64,000 bases of DNA, taken from positions 372,001 through 436,000 of the forward strand of contig CAWGTV010000008.1 of the NCBI GenBank assembly GCA_963825615.1, given 5' to 3'. This document shows positions 1 through 9,059 of this stretch, in pieces (the stretch's first letter is position 1; every line of letters starts with the position of its first letter). The notes under the pieces were generated by a model that saw only the letters and a list, made by a program, of their open reading frames with translations, did not search any database and had not been told where the DNA came from. The translations under genes were made by a program, and so were the position numbers. The stretch comes from JAHEDT01 sp963825615. GTDB taxonomy: Bacteria; Desulfobacterota; Desulfuromonadia; Desulfuromonadales; BM103.

Positions 1-407
1 TATGGCCGGGTGCGCAGCGCGGGCCACAAACCGGAGTCGACCAACTGCCCTTCAACCTCTTCAGCGGAAAGTTGTCCGAGACGATCAGCAGTAGTAACGG
101 GGAAGGTTTTTTCCTCGCCGCCACGAATCTCGATGACCAGTGACAGGAAGAGGCGCCGCGCACCCCGGTTGATGGCGACAACCTTGCCTGATGCTGGCGC
201 CGTATAGTGGACCTTTGGGTTCTTCTTGTCGGAGAAGAGCGGCTGGCCGAGGATGACTTCTTCCCCCTCGGCAACTAGCAGCGTTGGCTTCATGTCGACG
301 TAGTCACTGCCGAGCAGTGCGACATGACGAACCGGCGGACCATTCTCGACCTGCATCCTGGGTGCGCCGCTAATTGGCAGATCAAGCCCTTTTTTTATCA
401 GTATCAT
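1..407 (-). CDS. nqrA: Na+-translocating NADH:quinone reductase subunit A, N-terminal part
   Basis: Partial gene running off the window at base 1; about 135 codons are present. NqrA is a cytoplasmic, quinone-binding subunit of the Na+-pumping NADH:quinone oxidoreductase of the inner membrane. The translation begins MILIKKGLDLPISGAP and continues with VALLGSDYVDMKP, a DKKNPKVHYTAPASGKVV stretch and a terminal LVDSGLWPALRTRP, all hallmarks of the NqrA N-terminal domain. I chose the ATG at 407 because an AAGGA precedes it by five bases; an in-frame ATG at 413 is possible. The remaining nqrB-F genes would lie outside the window. Confidence 0.93.
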   Translation of the reverse strand, partial: MILIKKGLDLPISGAPRMQVENGPPVRHVALLGSDYVDMKPTLLVAEGEEVILGQPLFSDKKNPKVHYTAPASGKVVAINRGARRLFLSLVIEIRGGEEKTFPVTTADRLGQLSAEEVEGQLVDSGLWPALRTRP

Positions 408-463
408 GGCCATCCTTCAGATTAATGGCTCAGAGCCACGACATCGAAAGCCCCGGAGGATCA

Positions 464-497
464 GAACCGTTGCCGGCACCGTGCCGGTCAGCGGTTC
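464..497 (-). promoter_or_regulatory. Nested hairpin in the nqrA leader
   Basis: The gene-free interval 408-687 holds an outer stem GAACCG/CGGTTC (464-469 with 492-497) enclosing an inner palindromic stem CCGGCA/TGCCGG. It lies about 60 bases upstream of the nqrA start. There is no U-run, so it is not an ordinary intrinsic terminator. Whether it is regulatory is unknown; nothing else was seen in this interval. Confidence 0.35.
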
Positions 498-687
498 AGT
501 GCTTGCGGTTTTTTCTAGAGAGGCTGCAAATGTTCGAGGTTATCGCCCTCTGGCCGCCCTGGCGACACAGGGAGATCCCAGCCAGTCAAAACCTTGCAGA
601 GGGCGCCTGCAGCAGAAGTTCGCGGCAGCCATGCAGTCGACCGGGCGGGGGGTCAGGAGCCCATACCCGGCAGGTCGTCACTGAGGA

Positions 688-1125
688 TTAGGGAACACCC
701 TTGATGTACTTTTTGAGTTCCTTGATGACGAAGTCCTTCTCGTCCAGCGACGCCTTGACCAAGTCACCGATCGACGCCAGGCCGACCAGTTGGCCGTTTT
801 CCATAACCGGCAGGTGCCGGCAGCGGTTTTCAGTCACGATGGCCATAGCTTCATCAACCGTGGTCTCAGGAGTGATGTAGTAAAGAACCTCCGTCATCAC
901 CTGACGAACAAAAGCCTTCTGGGAGCAGCGGCCGCCAAGATCAACCTTGCGGGCATGGTCACGTTCGGTAAACATGCCAACCACACGGTCATCTTCCATA
1001 ACAACCAGGGCTCCGACACCCTTTTCCGACATCAACACCAGGGCGTCATAAACCTTGGCATCCGGAGCAATGTGCCAGACTTCGCTCCCTTTCAATTTCA
1101 AGATCTGTGCAATGGATTTCGACAT
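688..1125 (-). CDS. CBS-domain pair protein
   Basis: 145 residues, essentially two CBS motifs with nothing else. The first repeat covers about residues 10-65 (ending VVGMFTERDHARKV) and the second about 75-135 (HLPVMENGQLVGLASIGDLV). CBS pairs usually bind adenine nucleotides and act as energy or redox sensors, but the partner of this stand-alone form is not evident. It reads towards nqrA but is separated from it by a 280-base gap. A close paralogue of the same length lies at 48188-48622; both start MSKSI and share the TERDHARKV/SERDYARKV and CRHLPV signatures, so one is probably a duplicate of the other. Confidence 0.9.
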   Translation of the reverse strand: MSKSIAQILKLKGSEVWHIAPDAKVYDALVLMSEKGVGALVVMEDDRVVGMFTERDHARKVDLGGRCSQKAFVRQVMTEVLYYITPETTVDEAMAIVTENRCRHLPVMENGQLVGLASIGDLVKASLDEKDFVIKELKKYIKGVP

Positions 1126-1203
1126 ACCCGGCCCCCGTTGAGCGATAAAGATTAGACTCTTAGTTTAGCAAAAAACCCGCAGGAAAAAAAGTTCCCGCCA
1201 ATT

Positions 1204-1700
1204 TCAAAATGCATTGCCCCGGAAGGCCTCGGCGACAGCTGCAGTAGGTTGGTCGACTGCAGTAGGCTGCCCGCCGAAGAACTGGTCTTCCAGCATGATC
1301 TCGAACTCGGCCAGGGAGATCTCGTCGATCCGGAGAAATTGCGCCTCCGCGGTTGTCGGCAAGACGAGGACCGGGGTCTTCTCAAGGCAAGACCGACCTT
1401 GCGGATAGACCCGAACTCAACCAGCAGATCGCCGGTGCGGATATGCAGGCGCTGCTTCTTTAGAACATGTGAGCGCTGTTGGCTGGTCAACGGGCGCAGC
1501 TCTTTGAAGATTTCAATCAGGTAGCAATCGGAGACCAGCTTGTTCTTGATCCGTTTGGCATAAATCACCTGTGCTTCAGTGATCAGCCCGTTGTCAACCT
1601 GGAGCATGGCAAGGGTATCGCCATTCTCGGAAGCCGGCTGCGCTGGTATTGGAGATAGCCTTTTTGAGGTTTGAGGAACAGGCGTCCTAGACTCGGGCAT
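1204..1700 (-). pseudogene. Frameshifted MshEN/GspE N-terminal-like protein
   Basis: Frame one from ATG 1700 encodes NGLITEAQVIYAKRIKN followed by RTGDLLVEFGSIRKVGLAL, which resembles the MshEN/GspE N-terminal helical module found in type II secretion and type IV pilus ATPases. At about 1385 the frame slips; the other frame continues LEKTPVLVLPTTAEAQFLRIDEISLAEFEIML and ends at 1204 after about 165 codons in total. Restoring one base (a G after TTG) repairs the gene, so this is either a sequencing error or a very recent lesion. No ATPase domain follows, so it would be a free-standing module. Family assignment is moderate; the frameshift itself is clear. Confidence 0.6.
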
Positions 1701-1813
1701 AGGGTCAATCCATTACATAATGATGAATCCGACGGCATCAAGATTAACACATAACTCTCCGGGTGCAAAAAACGCCGGCGACCGATAGGATTTTGCGCTT
1801 AACCCGTCTGCGA

Positions 1814-2566
1814 TCAGGGAAGAAGCAGGCGCAGGGCAAAGATCAGGACAGTGGCAATGACAAAGCGCTTAATCCATTCATGACCTTTTTTCACCGCCAT
1901 GTGGGAGGCGACCCACCCTCCAAGGGAGTTGCCGGCGGCCAGCGCAAATCCCAGGACATAGTCTACCTGGCCATGCATAACAAACACCGTAAGCGCCACC
2001 GCTGTGAAGGCAAAAATGACCAGGACCTTGACGGCATTGATGCGGACCAAGTCCAGACCGTGAACCAGCAGCCCGCTGATGATCAGGAAACCGACACCGG
2101 CCTGAACGAACCCGCCATAAACGCCGATGCCAAAGAAGCTGATGAGCAGCACCGTCAGCCGCAGAGGCGTCATTGGTGCTTCCGACCGCTTGAGGCGTTT
2201 CATCGGATCAAACACCATGAAGAGCAGAACCCCGACCATGATCAGGGCCAGCAGGCGACGAAACAGCATCTCATCGACGGTAATTGCCAGCCGGGCACCG
2301 AAATAACTGCCGATCAGAGCAGGGGGAATACAGATCAGGGCCAGGCCGATCGGGAAAACCCCCTGGCGTTTGAACCCGGTGATCGCAAAAATATTCTGGC
2401 AGAAGATGGCGATGCGGTTGGTCCCGTTGGCGGTCGCCGCTGGCAATCCGAAAAAGATCAGCAGCGGCAGGGTCAGCAGGGAGCCGCCGCCCGCCAGGAC
2501 ATTGAGAAAGCCGGCGAGGATGCCAACCATGGCCAGGGCCGGGACTTGCCAGACGTAAGGATCCAT
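1814..2566 (-). CDS. TauE/SafE family sulfite/organic anion exporter
   Basis: 250-residue polytopic membrane protein of the TauE/SafE (DUF81) family, members of which move sulfite, sulfoacetate or related anions across the inner membrane. The family's glycine-rich repeat is visible near residues 15-50 (GILAGFLNVLAGGGSLLTLP, then NGTNRIAIF) and recurs in the second half (GVYGGFVQAGVGFLII). About seven or eight hydrophobic segments fit the usual topology and length. Its ATG overlaps the stop of tcdA, so the two are translationally coupled. The true substrate cannot be told from the sequence. Confidence 0.9.
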   Translation of the reverse strand: MDPYVWQVPALAMVGILAGFLNVLAGGGSLLTLPLLIFFGLPAATANGTNRIAIFCQNIFAITGFKRQGVFPIGLALICIPPALIGSYFGARLAITVDEMLFRRLLALIMVGVLLFMVFDPMKRLKRSEAPMTPLRLTVLLISFFGIGVYGGFVQAGVGFLIISGLLVHGLDLVRINAVKVLVIFAFTAVALTVFVMHGQVDYVLGFALAAGNSLGGWVASHMAVKKGHEWIKRFVIATVLIFALRLLLP

Positions 2567-3318
2567 TATTTCGCCTTCTTCTCTAAAAGTTCACGAATGA
2601 CTTCCCCGGCCATGGTCAGGCCGAAGAGCGGAGGGATAACAGACGAGCTGCCGAGCGGTGCGCGCTGGGACTGGTAATGGCCAGTCTCATCTGTAGCCAC
2701 AGGTTGCCGCCCGGCAGTCAACGGCCGAAACAGTTCGGTGGAGTATACCGTTTTGACGCCACCGATGATGCCGCGGTGCCGCAGCTCGCGACGCAGGATC
2801 CGCGCCAGACGGCACTTGTGCGTATCCGCCAGGTCAGCGACCTGAATGCGCGTCGGGTCGAGCTTGTTGGCTGCCCCCATTGAGGAAATAACCGGCAGCT
2901 GCCTTGCCACGCAGGTTTCGATCAGGTGCAGCTTAGCCGTGATATGGTCGATGCAGTCAAGCACATAATCGTAACCACGCTGCAACAGCTCATCGGAGTT
3001 TTCCTGGCTGTAAAAGGCCTGCAATGGTTCCACCTGCACCAGCGGATTGATCGCCCTGCAGCGCTCCGCCATGACCAAGGCCTTGGGATGACCGATGGTG
3101 CCGTCATGAGCATGGATCTGACGGTTGCAATTGGTGATATCGACCCGGTCGAAGTCGATCAGCGTCAGGCGTCCGATACCTCCGCGCACCAGCGCTTCAA
3201 CGGCGTAGCTGCCGACGCCACCCAGACCGAACACCGCCACTGAGGCCTGCTTGAGTCTTGACACGCCTGCCTCGCCAATCAAGAGGGTCAGCCGGTCGAA
3301 GCGGTCAGGGTTGCTCAT
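2566..3318 (-). CDS. tcdA: tRNA threonylcarbamoyladenosine dehydratase (ThiF/MoeB-like E1 fold)
   Basis: 250 residues with a Rossmann nucleotide-binding loop FGLGGVGSYAVEAL at about 29-42, the DFDRVDITNCNRQ metal/ATP segment, and the HKCRLARILRRELRHRG stretch characteristic of TcdA (CsdL/YgdL). The enzyme uses ATP to cyclise t6A37 to ct6A in ANN-decoding tRNAs. This is the family's normal length. A GGAA motif precedes ATG 3318. It is followed directly by the exporter gene (one-base junction) and preceded by tatD, suggesting one transcript. Confidence 0.92.
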   Translation of the reverse strand: MSNPDRFDRLTLLIGEAGVSRLKQASVAVFGLGGVGSYAVEALVRGGIGRLTLIDFDRVDITNCNRQIHAHDGTIGHPKALVMAERCRAINPLVQVEPLQAFYSQENSDELLQRGYDYVLDCIDHITAKLHLIETCVARQLPVISSMGAANKLDPTRIQVADLADTHKCRLARILRRELRHRGIIGGVKTVYSTELFRPLTAGRQPVATDETGHYQSQRAPLGSSSVIPPLFGLTMAGEVIRELLEKKAK

Positions 3319-3334
3319 GGATTCATTCCTTCTT

Positions 3335-4120
3335 CTAATTCTGTTTAGCGACCGCTAACTGCGGAAGTTTCAGGACCCGACAGGCGTTGGCCGTGGTAAT
3401 CCGTGCCGTTTCTTCCCGACTCCAGCCGCGCAGGGCCGCAACCCGCTCGGCCACCAGCGCGAGGTACGCCGGCCGGTTCTTTTGCCCGCGATGTGGCTCG
3501 GGTGTCATATCAGGCGCATCGGTTTCGAGCACCAGAGCTGCCGCAGGGACTGAGCGGACAACATCTGGAAGCCGTCGTACCGAAGCATAGGTCACCACGC
3601 CGCCGATACCGAGGACGAAGTTCATATCGATGATTTTCCGTGCTGTTTCAAGGCTGCCGGAAAAGGCGTGGAAAATCCCGCCGATTTGCTCGGCACCTTC
3701 CTGGCGCAACAGTTCGATAATCCGTCCCGTGCTGCGTCGCGCATGGATCAGCAGGGGTTTGTCAGCTTTCCGCGCCAGCTGGATCAACTGAATAAACACC
3801 TCTTCCTGGGCGTGCCAGGAACTTGCGACCAGGCGATCGAGCCCCACTTCACCGACGGCAACTACCTTGGGGTGTTGCAGGAGGTACCGCAATTCCTCAA
3901 GATGAGACAGCTGACAGCTGTCGGCTGCCTGCGGATGAATCCCCGGGGCAGCATAAACATCAGCATGCAGCTCGGCCGCCGCCATCACTGCTGCCCAACG
4001 CTCCGGGGAGGTCCCCGGCACAAGCCACCCGCCGACGCCGACCTTGCGCGCCTCGCCAAGCTGGATTTCCAGTGCGTCCAAAAAATCCAGGTGGATATGG
4101 GTATCGAGATATCGTGTCAC
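3335..4120 (-). CDS. TatD family metal-dependent hydrolase
   Basis: 261 residues with the TatD metal ligands in order: DTHIHLDF near the N terminus (HxH), VGEVGLD (Glu), LLIHARRS (His), IFHAFSG (His) and LETDAPDM (Asp). Members are Mg2+-dependent DNases or phosphodiesterases of the amidohydrolase superfamily in the cytosol. The start is taken as GTG 4120 because it places DTHIHLDF at residues 6-13 and no in-frame ATG lies upstream; no strong ribosome binding site is visible. Precise substrate unknown. Confidence 0.9.
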   Translation of the reverse strand: MTRYLDTHIHLDFLDALEIQLGEARKVGVGGWLVPGTSPERWAAVMAAAELHADVYAAPGIHPQAADSCQLSHLEELRYLLQHPKVVAVGEVGLDRLVASSWHAQEEVFIQLIQLARKADKPLLIHARRSTGRIIELLRQEGAEQIGGIFHAFSGSLETARKIIDMNFVLGIGGVVTYASVRRLPDVVRSVPAAALVLETDAPDMTPEPHRGQKNRPAYLALVAERVAALRGWSREETARITTANACRVLKLPQLAVAKQN

Positions 4121-4255
4121 AGTGATCAGAATGTATCATAACCATTGCCAGGCAACCAGTCCCTGCGAATTTGCCTTGCCGCATTTCATCCCCCTGTGAT
4201 AATCGTAAACAGCCTATAATGATTTCTTTTTCCATGTAATGTTCAGGAGTCCCAT

Positions 4256-5968
4256 ATGCAGAAATCAGCACAGGGCAGCACCACTTACCTGAGGAAGCTG
4301 TTTCTCTTCAATCACGGTGCCGGCCTGGCCATCGGTGCGTGCTTCCCATTTGTTGCTTACGCGATGCTGGGCGAAGTGGCCCTGACCCCGCAATTTTTCC
4401 TGGTTTGCCTGCTTGCCGGCTTTTGTCTCGGGGCGGCAGCCTTCTGGTTTGTCAGACAAACCCTTAAAAAACAGCTTCAGCAGCAGCTCCTGGCCCTGCA
4501 TGAACTCCTCGGCGAAACGCGCATGGACCATAGAGGGCAAACGGTCGAAGACCTTTTTGCCGCAGTCAACCATACAGTTAGCAAAGTCCGTAATTTACTC
4601 ACCAATTTACAGGTAACGGTCGACGAATTCGTGCCCCTCTACCAGGCGCTGGCCGATGCCAGCCGGTATCTGTCGGCCAGGGCTGAAGACGGACTCCAGG
4701 CGGCACAAAGCGCACGTTCCGACGTTGATGGCATGTACCAGAAACAGCAGGCCGTGATCCGCCAGATAGAAAAGCTAACCAGCCAGTCACAGGATGAGGC
4801 GGCGCTCTCGCGGGAGCTCTCCGCCTCACTCGAGGAAATGGCCGGAGCGCTGGAGCATTCGTCGCAAAAATTCCTTGAGACGACCCACAATGTGGACGAG
4901 ATGGTCCGTTCCATCGAGAACGCAACCACCCAGGCGCAAAAGATGGCACGTGCTACAGAGAGCACAGCTCACGATCTGGATAAAATTGGTGAAGCCCTCG
5001 ACCGGTTGCGCACCGGCGTCGCCAGCAGCGCTGAAAGCTCAGCTGCCGTCAAACAAGATGCTGAGCAGGGCGTCAAGGTCGTGCAGTCCTTTACCTCGGA
5101 GATGGACCGTATCGATGACGAAAGCCGCAAAGCGATCACCGCCATGCAGCGCCTGAACCGCCAGACCGCCGAAGTCACCAAGATCATCGAGGTCATCAAG
5201 GACCTGGTCTCCGATACGGAGCTGCTCGCCTTCAATGCGGCCATCATCGCCGCCAAGGCTGGCGCAGAAGGACGTGGCTTCTCTGTGGTTGCCGAGGAAA
5301 TCCGTGACCTCGCCGACCGCACCACCACAAGCGCCGAAGAGATTGAGGCCATCATCAAGTCGATCCGCAAGGATACCGCCCAGGTGAACATGTCCGTCGA
5401 GTCGACCGGGCACTTCATCGGCCGAGGGAAGGAGCTGTCGCGCTCGACCGCCGAGGCCCTCGGCAAGATCGTGACCAGTTCCAGCCAGGCCGCAGCAGAC
5501 TCTCACGAACTTTCTCAGCAAACCGCCGAGCAGGGGCTGCGTGCCCGCAACCTCATCGACCAGGCGGGTAGCAGCCTGCGTTCGGTCCGGGCCATTGTGG
5601 AAACCATGGAGCAGCAGAATGCCGCGATTGAACGCATTGATTCCGGGGTTGACGAGATGAAGTCGGCAGCCGACCAGATCGCCCGCGGCTTCGATGAACA
5701 GGTAAAGGCCAATCACGAATTCGATCGCAGCCTGATGGCACGCGAAGAGCAAATTCAGGCGATCTTCGAAGCCACCCATTACCAGATGGAGACAGTTGAA
5801 AAAATCTTCGCCCACTTTGGCCGCTCCGAAGAACGCTTGACCGGCAACGCCGAAAGAGCACGGACTATTATCAACGAGATCAACGCCCTGGAAACCCTCG
5901 CCGAGAAGCTACGGGAACTCGCCGCCTGTTTCCAAGCCGAAGAGATTAACGAAACACCGGAGAGCTGA
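4256..5968 (+). CDS. Methyl-accepting chemotaxis protein, membrane-anchored without large sensor domain
   Basis: 570 residues. Two hydrophobic segments (about 18-38 and 45-65) are separated by only a few residues, so there is no periplasmic ligand domain and no obvious HAMP module. The rest is coiled coil with the conserved signalling hairpin ELLAFNAAIIAAKAGAEGRG near residues 321-340 followed by FSVVAEEIRDLADRTTTSAE, which contacts CheA/CheW. No C-terminal NWETF-type pentapeptide for methylation enzymes is present. A CAGGAG motif sits upstream of ATG 4256 and a TATAAT box lies at 4215-4220, though no good -35 was found. Signal sensed is unknown; intracellular or membrane-state sensing is plausible. 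Confidence 0.93.
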   Translation: MQKSAQGSTTYLRKLFLFNHGAGLAIGACFPFVAYAMLGEVALTPQFFLVCLLAGFCLGAAAFWFVRQTLKKQLQQQLLALHELLGETRMDHRGQTVEDLFAAVNHTVSKVRNLLTNLQVTVDEFVPLYQALADASRYLSARAEDGLQAAQSARSDVDGMYQKQQAVIRQIEKLTSQSQDEAALSRELSASLEEMAGALEHSSQKFLETTHNVDEMVRSIENATTQAQKMARATESTAHDLDKIGEALDRLRTGVASSAESSAAVKQDAEQGVKVVQSFTSEMDRIDDESRKAITAMQRLNRQTAEVTKIIEVIKDLVSDTELLAFNAAIIAAKAGAEGRGFSVVAEEIRDLADRTTTSAEEIEAIIKSIRKDTAQVNMSVESTGHFIGRGKELSRSTAEALGKIVTSSSQAAADSHELSQQTAEQGLRARNLIDQAGSSLRSVRAIVETMEQQNAAIERIDSGVDEMKSAADQIARGFDEQVKANHEFDRSLMAREEQIQAIFEATHYQMETVEKIFAHFGRSEERLTGNAERARTIINEINALETLAEKLRELAACFQAEEINETPES

Positions 5969-6178
5969 CGCGTAAGGAAGATCTCTCTTTGTCTCGGGAC
6001 TGCCCCGGGCCGTTCTCTGTACAGCGTTGCCCTGCTCAACAACAAAAAGCCCTATGGGCGAATAAGGCATGGGTTCCGTTAATCTGTCATATAACCACTC
6101 TTAACATAAAAGTTCATACCTCAATGAATTTACACCTGCGGCATAAAGTTACAGGTGCTTTTCGCTTGGGAGAAGCTA

Positions 6179-7123
6179 GTGCCAAAAGAAATAGTCCATT
6201 GGACAATAGCTGAGAGGATAAAGATGTCACTGCCTGCTGGCCCGATGAAGGCGGCGGCCAACCAATACCCTGAAGTCTTATTGTTAGGTGCCGTCTTTCA
6301 GGACAGCCTTTATTACACTGACTCTGCCGATCCCGATGTTCAGTCCTTGCCAGATATCTTCCACGGCACAAACAAAGAAGATCCCTATAACCTTATTAAC
6401 TCGCTTATCAGCATGTATCATGACGCAGACACTAACAGAAAGGAGATCATTCTTGCCTTCCTCCTGGGCGCTACTTCACATGTATTTATTGATTCAACCT
6501 TCCATCCTTTGATTTATTACTTCACGGGCAACTATTACGACGTGTGCCCTCTCAAGAGGCGCGCGGCCATTAGAAAACATAGGGAGTTTGAGGCTCTGCT
6601 GGACTTGTCAGTAGAGCCTCTCTCTGCGTCATGTAGGCCGTATGATGTCGACCGTATTGTGATTCAGGGATTGGGTGATCTTGAAAAGGTTTTCTCTGAC
6701 GGGATACGATTGTCTTGGTGCCAAGCGACCCTTGACTTCGATATAGTCGAGAACGCGTATAGAAATTTCAGACGCGCCAGAAAACTCTATACAAACAAAT
6801 GGTTAATGTCTGGCTTGGCCCCATTTGTGAGATTCCTCCCCGAAACTCATCAATCCCTATTGGAGTTATCGTATTTCACTGCAAGAGCGGAACGTTATGG
6901 CCCGCTAGATGTCCGTTTAACCTACCTGCACCCCGTAAAAGGGGATATCAATGTTGTCACTATTGATGAACTCATGGCAGAGTCTATTCGCTCCTGCGTA
7001 GGATTCTTAACTGAAGTAGATATGACGACGGGTTCAATAGGCTCATTCCTTTGCGGGCCGTCTCTGGAGACGGGCATAACGAACTCCAGCGTTCGCGATA
7101 TGCGTATTTTTAATAAGGATTGA
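6179..7123 (+). CDS. Zinc-dependent phospholipase C family protein
   Basis: 314 residues starting V/MPKEIVHWTIAERIK, which matches the opening of the bacterial zinc-dependent phospholipase C family (PF00882), where Trp/His near the N terminus and later His/Asp ligands bind zinc. Ligand-like motifs here include LLGAVFQDSLYY, MYHDAD, and FLLGATSHVFIDSTFHPLIY. GTG 6179 is preferred over the upstream in-frame ATG 6155 because GGGAG precedes it at good spacing and the family motif begins there. There is no signal peptide, so it may be cytosolic; the substrate is unproven. Base composition is a little more AT-rich than its neighbours, possibly transfer. Confidence 0.75.
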   Translation: MPKEIVHWTIAERIKMSLPAGPMKAAANQYPEVLLLGAVFQDSLYYTDSADPDVQSLPDIFHGTNKEDPYNLINSLISMYHDADTNRKEIILAFLLGATSHVFIDSTFHPLIYYFTGNYYDVCPLKRRAAIRKHREFEALLDLSVEPLSASCRPYDVDRIVIQGLGDLEKVFSDGIRLSWCQATLDFDIVENAYRNFRRARKLYTNKWLMSGLAPFVRFLPETHQSLLELSYFTARAERYGPLDVRLTYLHPVKGDINVVTIDELMAESIRSCVGFLTEVDMTTGSIGSFLCGPSLETGITNSSVRDMRIFNKD

Positions 7124-7242
7124 CAGGCCTTTTGAAGACAATCGGAAGGCTGATCAAGAATTGAAAACTAGTAATTGTGTTATAGATAGGCAGCAAAAAA
7201 ACACCAGCGGCCAAATGACAGCTGGGGATTTTTTGTGCAGTA

Positions 7243-7274
7243 AAAAGGGCAGCCCGGCGGAAGGCTGCCCCTTT
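7243..7274 (-). terminator. Intrinsic terminator of the outer-membrane protein gene
   Basis: Perfect stem AAAGGGCAGCC/GGCTGCCCCTTT-type hairpin with a short loop; on the minus strand it is followed by a CTTTTTAC run. It lies 33 bases beyond the stop of the 7307-8074 gene and could serve the convergent phospholipase gene from the other side. Confidence 0.8.
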
Positions 7275-7306
7275 CTATTGATCCGGAGACTGAAGGAGGC
7301 AAACGG

Positions 7307-8074
7307 TCAGAAACGGATCATGGCCCCTGCGTAGGGACCGTCAAAGGTTGCGTTAATCTTTACGTCGCTTTCATCGACATCGACATCGAGGTAGCGGTAG
7401 CCGACAAAAAGACCGATCATCGGCAGGGGAGAAAGTTCAACCTGTACGTCTGCATCGAGAAAGGAGTTGTTTTTGAAATTTAGGTAGCCGACCCTGCCGA
7501 CCACGCCGAGGTAATCAGCCAGGGCGAGGCGCCCGCGCAGGCCGAGAGTCGCCACCGGGACGCCGGCTGAAGCCGATTCCTGCAAGTCGTAGGAAGCCTC
7601 CTGCATTTTGAGGTCGGCATCAATATATATGGCCGTCAGTTCGGGCCCAAGTTGCAGACGAACCGGAAGATCGTCGACATCGACCAAGTACCATGCCAAT
7701 CCAGCCTGATAGAGCTTCATATCAACATCGCTGTCGACCTGGCTGCCGGCAATAAAGGTTTCGCCGTTGAAATTTATGTTCTGGGTCAGCTCGCCGTCAC
7801 CGGAAAATTTGACCGGCATATAAGCGGCAAAGATGCGAAACGAACCGAACTTCATGGCACCCTCGACCAGATAATTTTCACTGTCATCTAAGCCGAGGTC
7901 ATCATCCATATCCACGTTGGTACCTTTCAATCCCCCGCCGCTGACAGCGAAATCACCCTTGGGCCGGAGCTTCAAGTATCCACCTTTGATTGCAAACAGT
8001 TCATCGGCCAGCGCCGGTCCGGCAATCAGGCAGAAAACGGTTACAAGGGGGAGCAATCGTTTCGGGGACAACAT
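7307..8074 (-). CDS. Outer-membrane beta-barrel protein
   Basis: 255 residues. A clear signal peptide (MLSPKRLLPLVTVFCLIAGPALA) is followed by alternating aromatic/polar strands and ends in a C-terminal aromatic (AGAMIRF), the classic barrel-insertion signal recognised by the BAM complex. Strands such as FRIFAAYMPVKF and IGLFVGYRYLDVDV support a small barrel of perhaps eight to ten strands. GGAGG is five bases before ATG 8074, which decides the start over upstream in-frame codons. It is monocistronic with its own terminator. Function unknown; may be a porin-like or structural barrel. Confidence 0.85.
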   Translation of the reverse strand: MLSPKRLLPLVTVFCLIAGPALADELFAIKGGYLKLRPKGDFAVSGGGLKGTNVDMDDDLGLDDSENYLVEGAMKFGSFRIFAAYMPVKFSGDGELTQNINFNGETFIAGSQVDSDVDMKLYQAGLAWYLVDVDDLPVRLQLGPELTAIYIDADLKMQEASYDLQESASAGVPVATLGLRGRLALADYLGVVGRVGYLNFKNNSFLDADVQVELSPLPMIGLFVGYRYLDVDVDESDVKINATFDGPYAGAMIRF

Positions 8075-8433
8075 AAATACCTCCAGATGATCGTTGCGGC
8101 GGCGAGGACCTCTTCGTGTCTGTACTCTGATGAATAAGCAAGCCATATGCCGAATTATTACGACTGCCCGCGAATAAAGTTATTCACTCCTGATTACGGT
8201 GATTTATCTCGAGAGGCAGGCAGGCATAAAGGGAACGACAGTGTCATTGCAGCGGGCCACGATGACAAACAAGGGCAACAGGCTTCAGCCTAATAGCGCA
8301 AAGACCTTAACAGAATGAATAACGCAAGGATGCCATGTCAAAGAAAAGGGGCAACAGGTTTGCTTGTTCTTAACAAATATTTTTCTTCGTGGCTGGAGTT
8401 ACCGCTATGCGCCTTTGTGGGAATACATCAGTT

Positions 8434-8516
8434 GAAAAAAAAGCCCCACAGTCAAGGAGGGCGACTGTGGGGCAACGGGTTTGTGGGTTTTCTTAGGAGG
8501 TAGAACATGAAGAGTG
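8434..8516 (+). ncRNA. Candidate structured small RNA, copy A (AGGAGG hairpin loops)
   Basis: After an A8 tract comes a perfect 11-bp stem GCCCCACAGTC/GACTGTGGGGC whose loop displays AAGGAGGG (AGGAGG at 8455-8460). Forty bases on, a weaker stem GTTTTCT/AGAAC displays TAGGAGGT (AGGAGG at 8495-8500). No credible gene follows; the next ATG opens only 12 codons. A second sequence with the same order (A-tract, GCCCCAC stem, AGGAGG loop, second AGGAGG loop about 38 bases on) lies at 42350-42440. The layout resembles CsrA-sequestering RNAs of the CsrB/RsmZ type. The rest of 8075-9059 shows no gene I can support. Confidence 0.5.
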
Positions 8517-9059
8517 TTCTGTTATGTATATCTTACTTATTTGGTCAGATATGTCAAGCAAGAAAATGCAACTAATTTTATGCCCCCGACAATCCAAGCA
8601 GCGCGACACTGCCTCGATCTTTAAGGAGCATCGTTTTGTTAACTTTCGACATCTGGGTCCTTCGTCAGGAGAGCTGCTTCACATCTTGGCAAGCCTGATT
8701 GCTGACGAACCCTTGTGTGAGTTGGGCATCATATGGCCACTAGGCAGCATGTCGTCCATTGGCGGTTTGCCATGCTGACGGCGGTCCTCCTTACATTTGC
8801 ACTACATTATATCTTTTCGCCGACACAATTTGACAAGGGCTCCCTGCTCATCCAGTGAGAGTCCCGGGAGAGCCCACGGTAGCCGCTTGTCCGAAAGACC
8901 TCTTTGACTGCGGCTATCAACAGCCCGCCCGGAGCTGCGCGAGCTTTTCTGCAGGCGAGGGCTATGACGCTGCCGGTGAACGTACCGCACAGACAGCCGC
9001 CGTTGCCAATGCCACAAAAACCTCTTGGCAAAAGGGATCATCGGCAAAGAGCCGGGACT

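Noticed and set aside
8802..9047. Minus-strand frames after the DUF2892 gene, one with a GGCLCGTFTGSVIA stretch
   Set aside because: Could be a decayed small membrane protein, but neither frame has a credible start or full-length match.
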